Shown here piece by piece: positions 36,062-47,800 of a stretch of 64,000 nucleotides of DNA. Source of the stretch: Cyclospora cayetanensis. Lineage: Eukaryota; Apicomplexa; Conoidasida; Eucoccidiorida; Eimeriidae. The position numbers were made by a program, and so were the translations under genes. The DNA is taken from positions 62,001 to 126,000 of the forward strand of contig NW_020312103.1 in assembly GCF_002999335.1 (NCBI RefSeq), in the 5' to 3' direction. The first letter of the stretch is position 1, and every line of letters begins with the position of its first letter. The notes beneath the pieces are model-generated. The model was not told where the DNA came from. It ran no database searches and saw only the letters and a list, made by a program, of their open reading frames with translations.

Positions 36062-37099
36062 TTAGTGCGCGAGTGCCTTCACAAGAATTTCTTCCCAAAC
36101 GGCCAACCGCAGTGGTGCCGATGAATGGAAAAGGCGCAGCTTAGGAGCAAGGGCTTCGAGGGGATACACACAAATGTTCTGGAGCGAGGCGTCCTGAAGC
36201 CACTGCTCGCTGCCTCTGACTCGACCGTTAGCGCTGCAGGCGACGCCCGCTTGCCTTCTAGGTCTTCTGAGAGTTTTCGCAGCCCTGTACTGACGGAGGA
36301 AGTGCTCTGCAGCCCCTACACGTTTAGCAACTGCTACTAGAATGTGACTGGGGGAGTACACACAGAACGCTGCGTAAACGACGGGGTGCACCTCTAAACA
36401 TGCGCTTGTTCCTGGCGTTCTAATCCTCTCTTGCAGCTCCGCTACCTCCTTCAAATAGCTGCACTTACTGTTTGCATGCTGAGCTTCTTGGATAACGGAG
36501 TGAAGGAAGCGAACCTGGAGTCCGAACATCTCAGGATTACGCAGGAGGGAGTCGTATCGGCTCTGCAATCGTTGGAGATCCGGATCTCTATTTATTGGGG
36601 TCCCTTCAGAGGAAGCCGCGATTCCGGAGTCGGAAAAAGGACGAGTACACTGGGAAGGCGGCAGTTCAGATGCTACAGTGACACAGACATCCGTTCCTTC
36701 CGTCGTGCTCACAGTTTCTTCCCCCCACAAAGCTTCTGGCCGGCTGTCAGCGGCCTGACGAGCCACTCCAGACAAGAAGAAGGGGACCCCCCTGCTTGCA
36801 CTTGTTGAACACTTTCTCGAAATTAACCGCGAACAAGAAAGCAATCTTGCCTCGGCCTGCGCCTGGATGTGGTGCAGCAGCGGAAAGCGGCTGACCAGGG
36901 TGCATCCGTGGGGGATTCTCAAGCGCGGATCCTCCGCTTTGCAAGGGATGCAACGAGTTCCTCGTTTTAAGTGTTGCCACATGATTTGAGGAGGCAGAAG
37001 GCGGAAGGCTGAACTGGTCTCGGTGGCATCAACGCATCTGACGACCAAACGCCCCCTTGCCCTCCCAGGAATTGGAGGCCGCCAGTTACACTCCAGCAA
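36062..37099 (-). CDS. Hypothetical protein with mitochondrial-type N-terminus
   Basis: An open frame of 345 codons on the minus strand. A second Met (MWQHLKRGTRC) about 40 residues in begins a stretch rich in Arg, Ser, Leu and His with few acids, reading like a mitochondrial presequence, and may be the true start. A helical segment follows (LQRLQSRYDSLLRNPEMFGL, FLHSVIQEAQ, YLKEVAELQERI), and the C-terminal part is basic. A donor-like AGAG|GTGCAC (near 36390) and acceptor CTGCAG|AGC (near 36313) suggest that a stretch with weaker protein character may be an intron. I recognise no family. Confidence 0.45.
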   Translation of the reverse strand: MLECNWRPPIPGRARGRLVVRCVDATETSSAFRLLPPQIMWQHLKRGTRCIPCKAEDPRLRIPHGCTLVSRFPLLHHIQAQAEARLLSCSRLISRKCSTSASRGVPFFLSGVARQAADSRPEALWGEETVSTTEGTDVCVTVASELPPSQCTRPFSDSGIAASSEGTPINRDPDLQRLQSRYDSLLRNPEMFGLQVRFLHSVIQEAQHANSKCSYLKEVAELQERIRTPGTSACLEVHPVVYAAFCVYSPSHILVAVAKRVGAAEHFLRQYRAAKTLRRPRRQAGVACSANGRVRGSEQWLQDASLQNICVYPLEALAPKLRLFHSSAPLRLAVWEEILVKALAH

Positions 37100-38879
37100 T
37101 CAACAAACTGCCACGTAGAGTTTGAGACCTTTCTGTGTTATTATTAGTTGACAACCAAGGAGCCAACTCATCTTTTTCGTGAGCTAGAGGGTGGGGATTA
37201 AGGCTGTGAGCACAGGGCACTCCCAAACGCCTGACTCGCCTGCATGCCACGGACGAAGCCCCCTCTGCCTGGACTATGGAGATAACTCCGGGCACTACGG
37301 TGCACTCAGTCGAGCAAAGGGCACGCGGAGAGATCATCTGTATCCTGCGTTGACGTCAGTCGCAGTGCAACAGCGCTAGCAGCATCCCAAAGAAAGAATT
37401 GATCTGCTCTCCGTGTGACGGTGGCGGGCCTGCTGAAGCTGCACTTATGAGCCATTATTGCAGCAGTGCCCTAGACACATGAAAGTGGACGACCTCAGAT
37501 TCCTGGATACATCGAAGAATAAGCCGTGTAGATGCGCTGGGAGATCAGGACGCACCAATGTGCCCGGGGAACGCCTTTTTCTCAGTGTTCCCTGGATTCT
37601 ATGAGTACATGTACGAGTTGGTACGTTGTGCATTTGGTTCTACCACACGCGTGCACGGTTTTCCACCGTGCTGCAAGGTCGGGAGTCTCTGTGTTACGCA
37701 TGCGGCTGTATCGGGGCTGTGGCAGCCAGCGGCGAGCGCCTCATTGAATGTGAGCCTCTCGCAAACCTCGCTGAAGAATCCTGAAAGCTTGAGGACTTCT
37801 TTAAAAAAATGAAATTCAAAAGTAGTATAGGCGCTGAACAGACAGGGTGTAGAAGTGCTATGCCCTAACACCCGCTGCGCTCATACCAATTTTCGAGTCA
37901 ATCGAAACCGGGGCGGCTGCGTGGCACTCCGGATAGCGACTTTCCGCGGCAGAGAAACATTATAATTTTGATAGTCTCCCGTCCCTATTTTCGAACTTAC
38001 TTACCTTTGTGAAAGTCCCTGCTAGATCACACCGGCGAGTCCCCTCCGCAGCAGACAGCTAATTGAGAACGAATACCCTGATCGCGTCACTCTGTGTAGG
38101 ATCACCGGAAGCGAACCCATGAAGAGAGAGACTCTCACACCAAGCTAACAGTGATGCATCTCGACTGGGAACTGAAGCCGAAGCCCTGCGAGTTGAGACG
38201 CAACTGCAGCCTGTCGAAGCAGCGCCTCTCCTCCATTGACAGCAAGCCGTTAGATAGAAACATCCCAGTACTCCATGGGGAACCGCCTACATCATACCGT
38301 TCAAAACTATGGTAAGGCGCACTTGGGGTGTGGTTTGAGTCCGATGAGCCGCAAATTTAGGGGGGTGGGGTAACCGTACAACGGGCGTTCCTCTAAGGCG
38401 TGTTCGGTAGCAAGCCTCAACAACCACCTTTCCACGAACTCGCCTGCCTTACTTTAGATGCCCCACTTCGAGGGCTCTTTCGTGCGCCTGTGTGCGTCGT
38501 TGCACCTGCGAGCCCGTTCGTTTTCTCGCCAGTGGGAGCACTTTTCGCCAATACCGCAAAGTTTACTTACGTTCGCTGTCTTCTAGCGAGGCCTCACGGG
38601 CTCTGATCCCTTTTCTTGTCGATACGAATCACGCGTAGCTTGCACATAGTAATACCGTCTTGGACGGCGTTGTTGTCTCGCACCCAACGCAGCTGGCCGC
38701 CACTGGGAGACATTAACACAAGCCCTGTTGTCTGTTGCTGGGTGGCGGGGGGTGCATTTAGTTGCTCGCTCGTCTCATGAGGAGGTCTGAGGCGTGTCTG
38801 AACTTCTCTGGTAGGGGGAATTTTGACGGTCGGGGCTGACGGCCTCCACGAAGCACTGCAGTCCGGCAATGCGGACACC
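37100..38879. other. Intergenic stretch upstream of the adenylyl cyclase
   Basis: No recognisable gene. A 115-codon minus-strand ORF (38594-38941) overlaps the proposed first cyclase exon and could be a separate small gene or a shadow. Confidence 0.3.
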
Positions 38880-41800
38880 ATGGTGCGGCATGCGCGAGCT
38901 CCCGAAAGGCCTCCTCCAATTGGGGAGGCATCAGATTCCATTGTTCCGCAGGTGCGTCCTCCCCTCGCCTGCTGCGCGTTTGCCCTTCTCTGTGGGGCTA
39001 GTTGACTGCTCGCCTTTAAAATGCCTTCCGTAAAACCGCGCTAGTAGCAGCGCGGTCTTGCCTCGCGGCAATAAGAGGCCCACAGCCCGAGAATGGCTAC
39101 TTCCACTGCCTTTTTTGCATCTCTGCGTGTCTCTTTTCTACCTTTCAAGGGAGATTCGGTGTCTCAGGACTGGCGGTGGCTTGCTCTACGTTGTGAACGC
39201 CGCCTAAATGCCTCCATGCAACAGCGCTCCGCCAAACAGGCGAAAATTGCAGACACGTTAGGTAAACTGGCCTTCGGCGGGCGCGTGTAGACTTGCATTC
39301 GCGCATTCACTGGTTCGGCATAGTGGCTTTCTTCTCGTTTTGCCGTGCTGCTTAACGATGACGTCTGTCATGCACAGGGCCCTAGCCCCTGCCGCCGATC
39401 GGCGTTGCGCTTTGGCTGCATCTGCCCACAACAAGGTTGTTGTGCTCTCTCATTGCGCTAGCGCTTCATCCCCGTATGTCCCCAGAGACTTGAATTTTAC
39501 TGGGAATAGTGTAGCTTCTTTGCCTTGCGGTCGAAGGGCACTCACTGGACGTCAAGCAGTTCTCCTGTTTCGTGCCTAGGACTGTGCTGGAGGCCATTGC
39601 GGACAGACGCATCAGGTTAGTTGTGAAGCGCCTGCACTCAGCTCGCATTTGACGGACATCACTGTCCCTATATCATGTCTCGCACTCGCACGCCGACTCA
39701 ACTGACCCATGCACCGAGATGCATTTAGAGAAGGGCGCAGGAACAGTATTTTTGACTGCGTGCGCTATGCGCAGGTATTCGGACGACTTCGAGGTGCAAG
39801 TCGAACGGTTTACAGCTGCCGTCGTAAGGCAAAAACTCTTACCTCAACACCTTTTGGTCACTCCTTTGTTGCTTCGCTGTTTAGGTTTTATAGGCTTCCG
39901 TTGGGATTGCCTCCCGACTTCACCGCTGCGAACGGAACTGACACTTCTTTTTGATAGCCCCCACCGCCTGCTTTGTGGCCTCTAATGCACAGCTCTAAGT
40001 TTCCACAGCTCCCCTGCAGGGGACCTGTCTATCGGGATTTTGACTTTGGGCATTGCGGCCTCGTGCATCATGATTGCCAGCGGGTGCAGCCATGCCTGCG
40101 ACGTGCTTGGACCATTGCAGGTCTTCTGCGACGCCAGTGGCTTCACAGCTCTAACGGAGGCACTGGACACGCAACCCAATGGAGCGGAGCGACTTGGCGG
40201 CGTACGTGTGTGAAGCACTGAAGGCTGCAGACGCACAGCATTAGGCCCTAGCTTCAACTCTATTTGGCTTCGAATTGCATCTGCACTCGTTGGAATGTGC
40301 ACGGCTTGCGCTCCGCCGGAAGTGTGTTTTCTGGCGTCCGCTCCCTTCAGATTATCAATCAGTTTTTCGACAAGATCATTCGAATTGTGCACTTTTGGGG
40401 AGGTGATATTATCAAGTTTAGTGGCGATGCGCTGACAATAGTGTGGCCAGTAGACGATGAAGAGAATGAAGGAGAGAGTGCGTCTTTTCGTTCCTGAGGC
40501 GCCATGCCGTCGCCGTAGCTCCCCAATTTCTTTTGGTCCCTCCCTCCCTGGTACAGTTTTTCTGAGAAAGGGCACTTGGTGGAGACATGCTAGTTGCTAT
40601 GTTTGCGGAGTGTTGAAAAAGATGCAGGCGCTACAGAAGACGACGAATACAGGGTCGATGCCAGGCAGGCCTGCTTAATGGCGGCTAAGTGCTGCATGAA
40701 CCTGCATCAGTCTCTTCATAAGTACCCCACAGGTTTCGCAGGGAAGACGCTGACACTTCACATTGGAGCCGGATTCGGCCTTGTCACCATTCTTCAGGTC
40801 AGTGACCTTCATCGAAAGGCATTGCTTCTGCGCATGGCAGTTGCTTCCCTGAGTGCTGAGGAGGCATAGATTCATTTAGCGACACCAGAAGAGGGGCCCA
40901 GCGCTTGGCTGTATTGCACTCTGTAGCGTCTTATAATGATCCTTTAAACACAGAGATCAGAAAAAGCGCATGAAAACGTTACGATGTTGATGCATAGAAA
41001 ACAGAGGCATGGGTTTCTAATTTCTGCACAGTCCGCCCTCGCATTGTGTAAGTACACGCGTACAGAGACTCCTTCCATGTGGAAACTTACCACTGCTGCC
41101 GTCCGTGTTCATGCGCCTGTGGTCTTTTTCTTCAGGTTGGTGGCATCATGGACCGGTGGGAGTATGTGGTGGCGGGAGCTCCCCTTGAGGAGATTTCGAT
41201 CGCGGAGCCCCTCGCCAGCACAGGCACGTGTGTAGACATTCGAGTGCAGTGTCAGAAAGACTACCTCGGCTCACCATGAGCATTTCATCAGGCAGCACCG
41301 TTCACTGTCTGACTCTAAGGATGCGCAATGCTACAGGCGGCGAATCATCAAACCTGCGTTTTGTACATATCCACGTTATACAGTACAGATCTGCTGATGT
41401 TCTGAGAACACGATTTTCTTTAGCCAAATGGCCATCAGGTCGTTTCCATTAGGGTCTTCTGTGGCATCTTCACGCCTACGGTGAAATTTGGCGCAGGGGA
41501 GACGGTGGTTTCTCCAACAATGGCGGCTGCAATGCATGGTGTTGCTTCCCTTGAGCCTGTCAAGGACTCCCCACCTGGCCGCCAGTTCTACCGGCTTTTG
41601 CCTCACGCAGATGACTTACTTCGTTTAGAGCAGGAGAGAAGGCGCGGCAGCCACTTTAGTGGAACAGAGGCCCAAGATAACGAAGAGGAAGAGGAGGATT
41701 TAGCTGCTATTCATAAGCTCGCCGACTGGCATGTGGATCCTCCGCCGCCGTTAGCTGCTATTGAAGTAGATGCTGACGATGTCGATCTCCTACGAAGGTA

Positions 41801-44800
41801 GCTGGCCATACCACGTACACGTATTGATTGGCCCTTTGGGTTTTTCCCCGAGTTTTCCATAATCGGATGGCAAGAACGAGGGAGGGGCAGGAAAGCTAAG
41901 TTTCTACGCACTGCTGTAGTCCAAGTAGATTTGGTTGCGGCTGGCAACATATTTGAAGAGCATTGAGATTGGCTTTGTGCTTTGCTGCTTGTACGTGACC
42001 CCAGATACATCCCGCCTGCCGTTTTCAGACGACTTAAGTCCGGCTGCAACGTCTTTCTAAACGAGCTGCGAATCGTGAGGCTCGCGTGATGTGCCGGCCC
42101 GCTACCCATAAGCTGCTTATGTATGCTGTGGTGCTGCGAATTCGTGAGGGGTCGAAGGAGTGACACACTGGCACTGCTTGTCTTTGGTCCTATTCAGGTG
42201 TCTGTTATGTTCATTTGTGTTCGTGGACTTGACGTGTCCTCCCCAACTGGCAGCCAGATTGCCCATAAGCTTATGAAGATAACTCAGAGGGCAGCGTATA
42301 CAATGGTGCGCTGCCGCGGACCTAAGTCTGGCCCCTAAGACCCTGCCTGCTATGTAGACTGTCTGGGTGTCGCGTCTTGCTTAAAGGGACAGTCATAAGC
42401 TTGCATGTGGCTAGACTCGTTTTGTCTCTCATAGGAAGGATCCGTCAACAAGTTCTTAGTGGATGACAAGGGCGTATTGCTTCTCGTCATGTTTGGCTTG
42501 CCACCCGTGTACCATTTGGACGACCCCGTCAGAGGTGAAACTGCGGGAAGCGGTAGAACAGCTATGGTGCCCGCCAAAGCTGGAAGAATGAGGCGCTACC
42601 AACATCCATAGCAGAGCCAAAAGTTGCTCAAATGCAGTGCGAAGGCAGATGAGGGCCAAAGCCGTGGCACGTATGCATTGCGTATGCATATGATTTTGCT
42701 CAGCCATTATGGCAGGACTGCGGGTGATCGACAGCATGAAGGTTCTTGGACTTGATGCAGGCATCGGGATTACCAGCGGCCGCGTCTGGTGTGGTGTACG
42801 TAATAACTCTCGACTATAGGCGTCCGTGTTGTATCGAAACACACTGCGAGTGGTGTCTTGCAATTATAGCTTGTTTAGCAACATCGGCTGACCAGCCATG
42901 TGCCTTCTCCAGCCGTACAATCGGATGCACTACGCTTACATCTGTTGTACAGACCGTGGGTAACGACCTGCGGAAGGAGTACACAGCCCTCGGAGACTTT
43001 GTCAATTTGGCCGCTCGACTGATGGCCAAGGCAGGGCCTCGCGAGATCTACGTTGATGCGTAAGGCGGCGGCAGTCAGGAATAGACAGAGGCAGGCCGTT
43101 GCTCTCCATCCAGGAGGTTTGGCATAGCGCTGTCGCATTATGCCTTGGGGTGGGGCACAGGCTTTTTGCCTTACGAAGGCAAGCGGCAGACCAATTTTCA
43201 TATAATTGGGAGAGACGTCGGACGCTTTGTTGTGTTAAGCGTGATTTGTGTGTGTAACAGCAACACGCACCGCTCGGCTGAGCATGCCATGGAGTTCAAG
43301 CAGCTGCCGAGTATGTTGGTCAAGGGGAAAGAAAATCCCATCGAGGTTTATATGCCAACTGGCGCTCTTATTCACAAGCCTCAGACAGGCCCCGAGCTGG
43401 TAGGTTCATGACTCTTAAGCCACAAATTCGGGTCCTGGCGCAGATGTACTGCCTGAGGCTGTTCTGCAAGTACCACCCCAAACAGGATTCAAGCAGGTTG
43501 TACTGGTGAAGAGCGAGCAAGAAGGGATCTACGCTCTGCTGTTGCTGCTGTTTGATGCTTGCGTTTACTGCTTGCTCGCCCCGGTATTCTTGGAATGTAT
43601 GGGATGACTGCTCTGCTTCCATGAACACGCTTTTAGGGGCGGCGGCTCTCCGGTGGAGTGTATTGTGAGCCTCAGGGGCCACTGCTGTCTTGGCCAGGAT
43701 GGCCATGCCGGAACCAGCTTCAGAGTATTTTAGAGCCATCTACGATGTATAAGAAGCAAGGACGCGCTGTCAGGCCCCCCTTGGATTACCAGGTGCCTTG
43801 TGGACCGGTCTTTGCTCATGAGTGGTGAGCCGCATACTGCATTACTCTGTAAAGGTATCATCGGCAGCCGTAAAGCTGCGATCGGCGCACATAGCTGAAT
43901 TCTGCTCCAGTAAAGGCTGTAGTGTATGTACGCCAGGGCATACGTGGTGGTGCAGGTACGAGCCGTACATGCCGCAGCTGCAACCGCTACTGGAAGTAGG
44001 CGGAGTGATGGTCATCAGGGGCCGGGAAGGGCTTGGTGCAAAAGAGCTCGGAGACTATCTCCGGGATTTCTGTGAGGCGCGCCCAGCTCCCCCCACGTTG
44101 CCTGCGGCTTTCCTCCTGTCCATCCTCTATCCTTTGCATGCGAAGAACTCCCCGCGGTTGCGTTCTGCTAAGGGGTAACAAGCTCGAGGGAGCTGTTGCC
44201 AGGATGTGTCTGGGAAGCCGGTGGGTGCATGCATGTACTGCCTACCTACGGAACTCCGGGCAGCCTGAGTACAGCTGCTCCGAACAGACAGTTGTGGTGA
44301 CTTCTTAGGTGCTAAAAAGTCGAAGCGTCAAATGTTTTGCATCAGCAACATGCCAGACTCTCCTAATCTCAATATCGGCAATGTTCCACTCCTCGCTTGG
44401 AGGAAACTCTGCACAGAAATGGTCGAAGTAAGGGTCTGCGACTCGTTATTAGGGGTTTTCCCATGTGTTCGCGCGAGTAATGCGGAAGACCTCGCTGGGC
44501 GGCGCGGCCTCAGCGTGCCCGAATTCCGCAGCGGACTTACGCATACACCTCTCACCGCGTACTGCATGCATTGGACCCTAGAAGTTCTTCGTAGCATATC
44601 CGCTTGACAGTGAGGGTGCCAATTTTTGCACGTGCAGCGTTGGCGCGTTAGCGACAACCGCGAGAAAAAGGGGTATTCCAAGATTGACCGCGACAACTCC
44701 GTTTATGGCCTAACGAAAGAACTCATTCACCCTTCTTTCCACTGGTCGGTCGGCATGCCCTGCTTTCCAGATCTCTTAGCCGCAGCCGCCTCTTCGTTTT

Positions 44801-47800
44801 ACGGGTCTTGTCAGTGCCCTCATTAGTGGTTTTTGTTGCCTGCATCTCTCCGTCTATACCTTCGCAGGCGCCTCGAAGAGATGAAGCCTGTTGTGCACGG
44901 CCTAGTGCTGCCACACGAGCTACTTGAGAACCAGCGGCTTGCGAAGGAGCGCCGCAAGTGCATCAAGCGTCTCCGCAAGCAGGTGTGCCGGTGCTCCGAA
45001 CAAGCCCTGTGGTTGACCCCTGGGCCTTGCGTTCCTACCGTGTGCTCAACTTCAGCACCTCTTGGCCAGAGGCAGCGCGGCGTATGGCCAGAATACATAG
45101 GTGTTTAACACGTTGTCAAACGATAATTTTCCTTCCAGGCGTACGCCATAGTACGCTTCCAAAATTTTTGGGGGGGCATTATAGAGTAGTTGACACCGTG
45201 CTCTTTTGTGTTGATGCATGCTCTGCTTGGTATTGCAGGGATACACGCCCATGTCTCCCACTCTGGCGCTGCTGCACAAACCGGCAGATTGGGTCGAAGA
45301 AGCTGGCAGGCGTATAACTCCCGTACAGACATTCGTCAAAAACTTAGGAGCCGATTTGGGGCTCACTGAAGCCGCCTCAGGTCTGCGCACCTAGACTGAA
45401 CTGCTTTCCGCAGTGCGCAAAGGCCGACTAGCACTCAGGCTTTGAAGAGAGGCAGAGTTTAATTACCTTTACGGAACTGCAAAAAGCAGCTTTGCGAGAC
45501 GTTGTACATATATGTATGTATATGTAGAGGCAAAAACAAACAAATGGGGTCACCGAAAAGGCCTTCGTGCATGGCAGACTGAACGCAATCATTAGAACAT
45601 TTGATATACTTATATCGCATGGGTCTGATAAAAGTTTGCCTGCTTCGTGAATTATTCGTTCTCTGTCGATTGGCTCCACGCGTTTCCAACTCACCTCCGA
45701 ATAATTCAGGATCTGGTTTGTGGAGTTGGCAGAGCGCGGATGCAGCTACAGTCTGTCGGTGAAGTCGCTGAGCTTCACAGTCAGCTCGGCACTTCTATGA
45801 GTTGTACATGCGACAGCAAGAAAGAGGGAATGTCTGATTAAAACTTGGGCCAACAACGGGGTGGCAGGCGAATTGCGGTGGTGCCTTTGCAGATGACACT
45901 CATTCGTCAGACAGCGACGATCAAACGCCAAGGCTATATGAGGTCCGTCCCTGCTTCAAAATTTATCAGCGTCTCAGGCGGAAAGCCCTCTAAGAATGAT
46001 TTGGATTGTTCTGCGACGATCGCTGCTATTGCAGGCTTCTGCGGACTGGGCATTTTGCTGGTCGTGCAGTATGACGTTCAAAGTGTATGCCTCTTTGTGT
46101 TTCTGCCTGCTTCTTCACAGCCAAGTGGCGAGTCAATCGCCCCTATTATTGCGTCCCTGGTGAACGGATTTTCCCTCTTCGAAAGCTCCATTGTGGTCTT
46201 GCACGTCCGTACTGGCACTAGTGTCTTCGCAGAGGTGCGTATCTTGGAGCTCGAGCTATGTGTGTCTCACTACCTTTCTAGCCTTTTTCTTGTGGCTACC
46301 CTCTTGCATTTTTAGTAGTTTGGTCCTTGCCTCTCGTTATACCCCTCCATGGATCTTCCCTTCTCGGCATTTGTTGGCTTGTGCCTCTTTGCCTCTGTCT
46401 GCTTCTTTTGATACAATCGTGGAAAATTGATCTATTTTTTTCTTTCTCGCTCTTGCATGGGTCTGTTTCTTTGCGAATCGCAAGTTCTCACTCCTTGCAT
46501 TGCTGCATGCAGATGGACCGTGACAGCTGGCGCGTGGCCCGTCTTGTCGCGCGTGTATCCCTTGTGCGCCGCCAGCACCGTCTGGACGACGATCTGCGTA
46601 ATTTGAAGGAATGGCGATGCAAGCATTCGCGGAAGTGCTGGTGGTGTACGTCCAATCTGACTATGCAAAATGAAACTTACAAGGGCCAAGATGTATTTAC
46701 TTTCTTCATGGCTGTTCATTGAGCTATTGTACCAGCTTTAGCTTTCCATCGAGTCGCCTGCGTTGTTTTTCTTCGTGCCTTCTCTACGTGGCAATGCACT
46801 GTTTACGCCTCGGGCTAGTGGCGATGCTATTTTTGATGAGCCTCGGTAGGACACCCCACATGGTGGTGTATAGCCACCTTCGGGGAGCTTCTGCCTTATT
46901 GGCGGGCACACGTGACCTGCAGTAGCTGTGCCACTGTTTGGGCTGCACGTGATGTGCTGCATGCAGGCAAAGGATATCGTGCTGCAACTGTCGTCGATAG
47001 CAGTGGGAAGGAGGTCTCTGTTCAGTCCACCAGCTTGTGCAAGCCCCTGCCATCGCAGTTCTATCAGCCCCTGGTCTTTGTCCTCATCTGCAGGTGCGCA
47101 TTTTGGTTCAGGGCTAGGCCAAGAGATAAAGGCGTCAGCGCCACTTAATCGCAGCAGTCTCCCTGGGCGGCTGAGCTACTCTAATGGAGCAGTATCCTAC
47201 GGCGCAGAGGCGTCACTATGTTTTGGAGAATGCTCGGGGAGTGCTTAACTAAGTCCAAGTGACAAGAAAAATAAATTTCGAGGGGGCCTTGATTTTCTAC
47301 GCGAAATCCGATTGCCTCCCACGTGCTGTTCTGTAGACACGGAAGGACGGGACTGGTATTGTATGCACGGCTAGACTGCTGGCTGACTCTGTCCAATGTT
47401 TTTCAGCGACACCACGGACTCTGTTCCCGAACAACAGCAACTCGTGCAAATGGCTAAGGAAAACAATGCCTATATCGAGCTTCGTAGGCTAAACTCTAAC
47501 TCTTGCCTTCTCCGCGCAATCGAGGGCCTCTACCCACAAAAAGCCCTATATTCTTCTGCCTGTGGCGATTGATCTGTGGAGCCCGAGGACGGGCTTTGAC
47601 TACCGGCTCTATTTGACCGCGGATGCGCGAGACGCTAAAGCGTTCAAGTTAATTAGCGTCTATTTGGCTTTCTGCACGCATCATCCTCTGATGAACGGGA
47701 GCTCCTTGTACTGCTCTGTGGTGTATGTACATAGGTAAACTGACTGAGGAGGAGACCGCCAGCTTTTTGGCTCATTGTCTACACATCAATCGCAAGTGTC

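Noticed and set aside
38594..38941. 115-codon minus-strand ORF overlapping the proposed first cyclase exon
   Set aside because: No family recognised and overlaps a plausible plus-strand exon; cannot be decided from sequence alone.
43368..43739. 123-codon minus-strand ORF inside the cyclase gene
   Set aside because: Opposite to plus-strand cyclase exons and introns; no motif.
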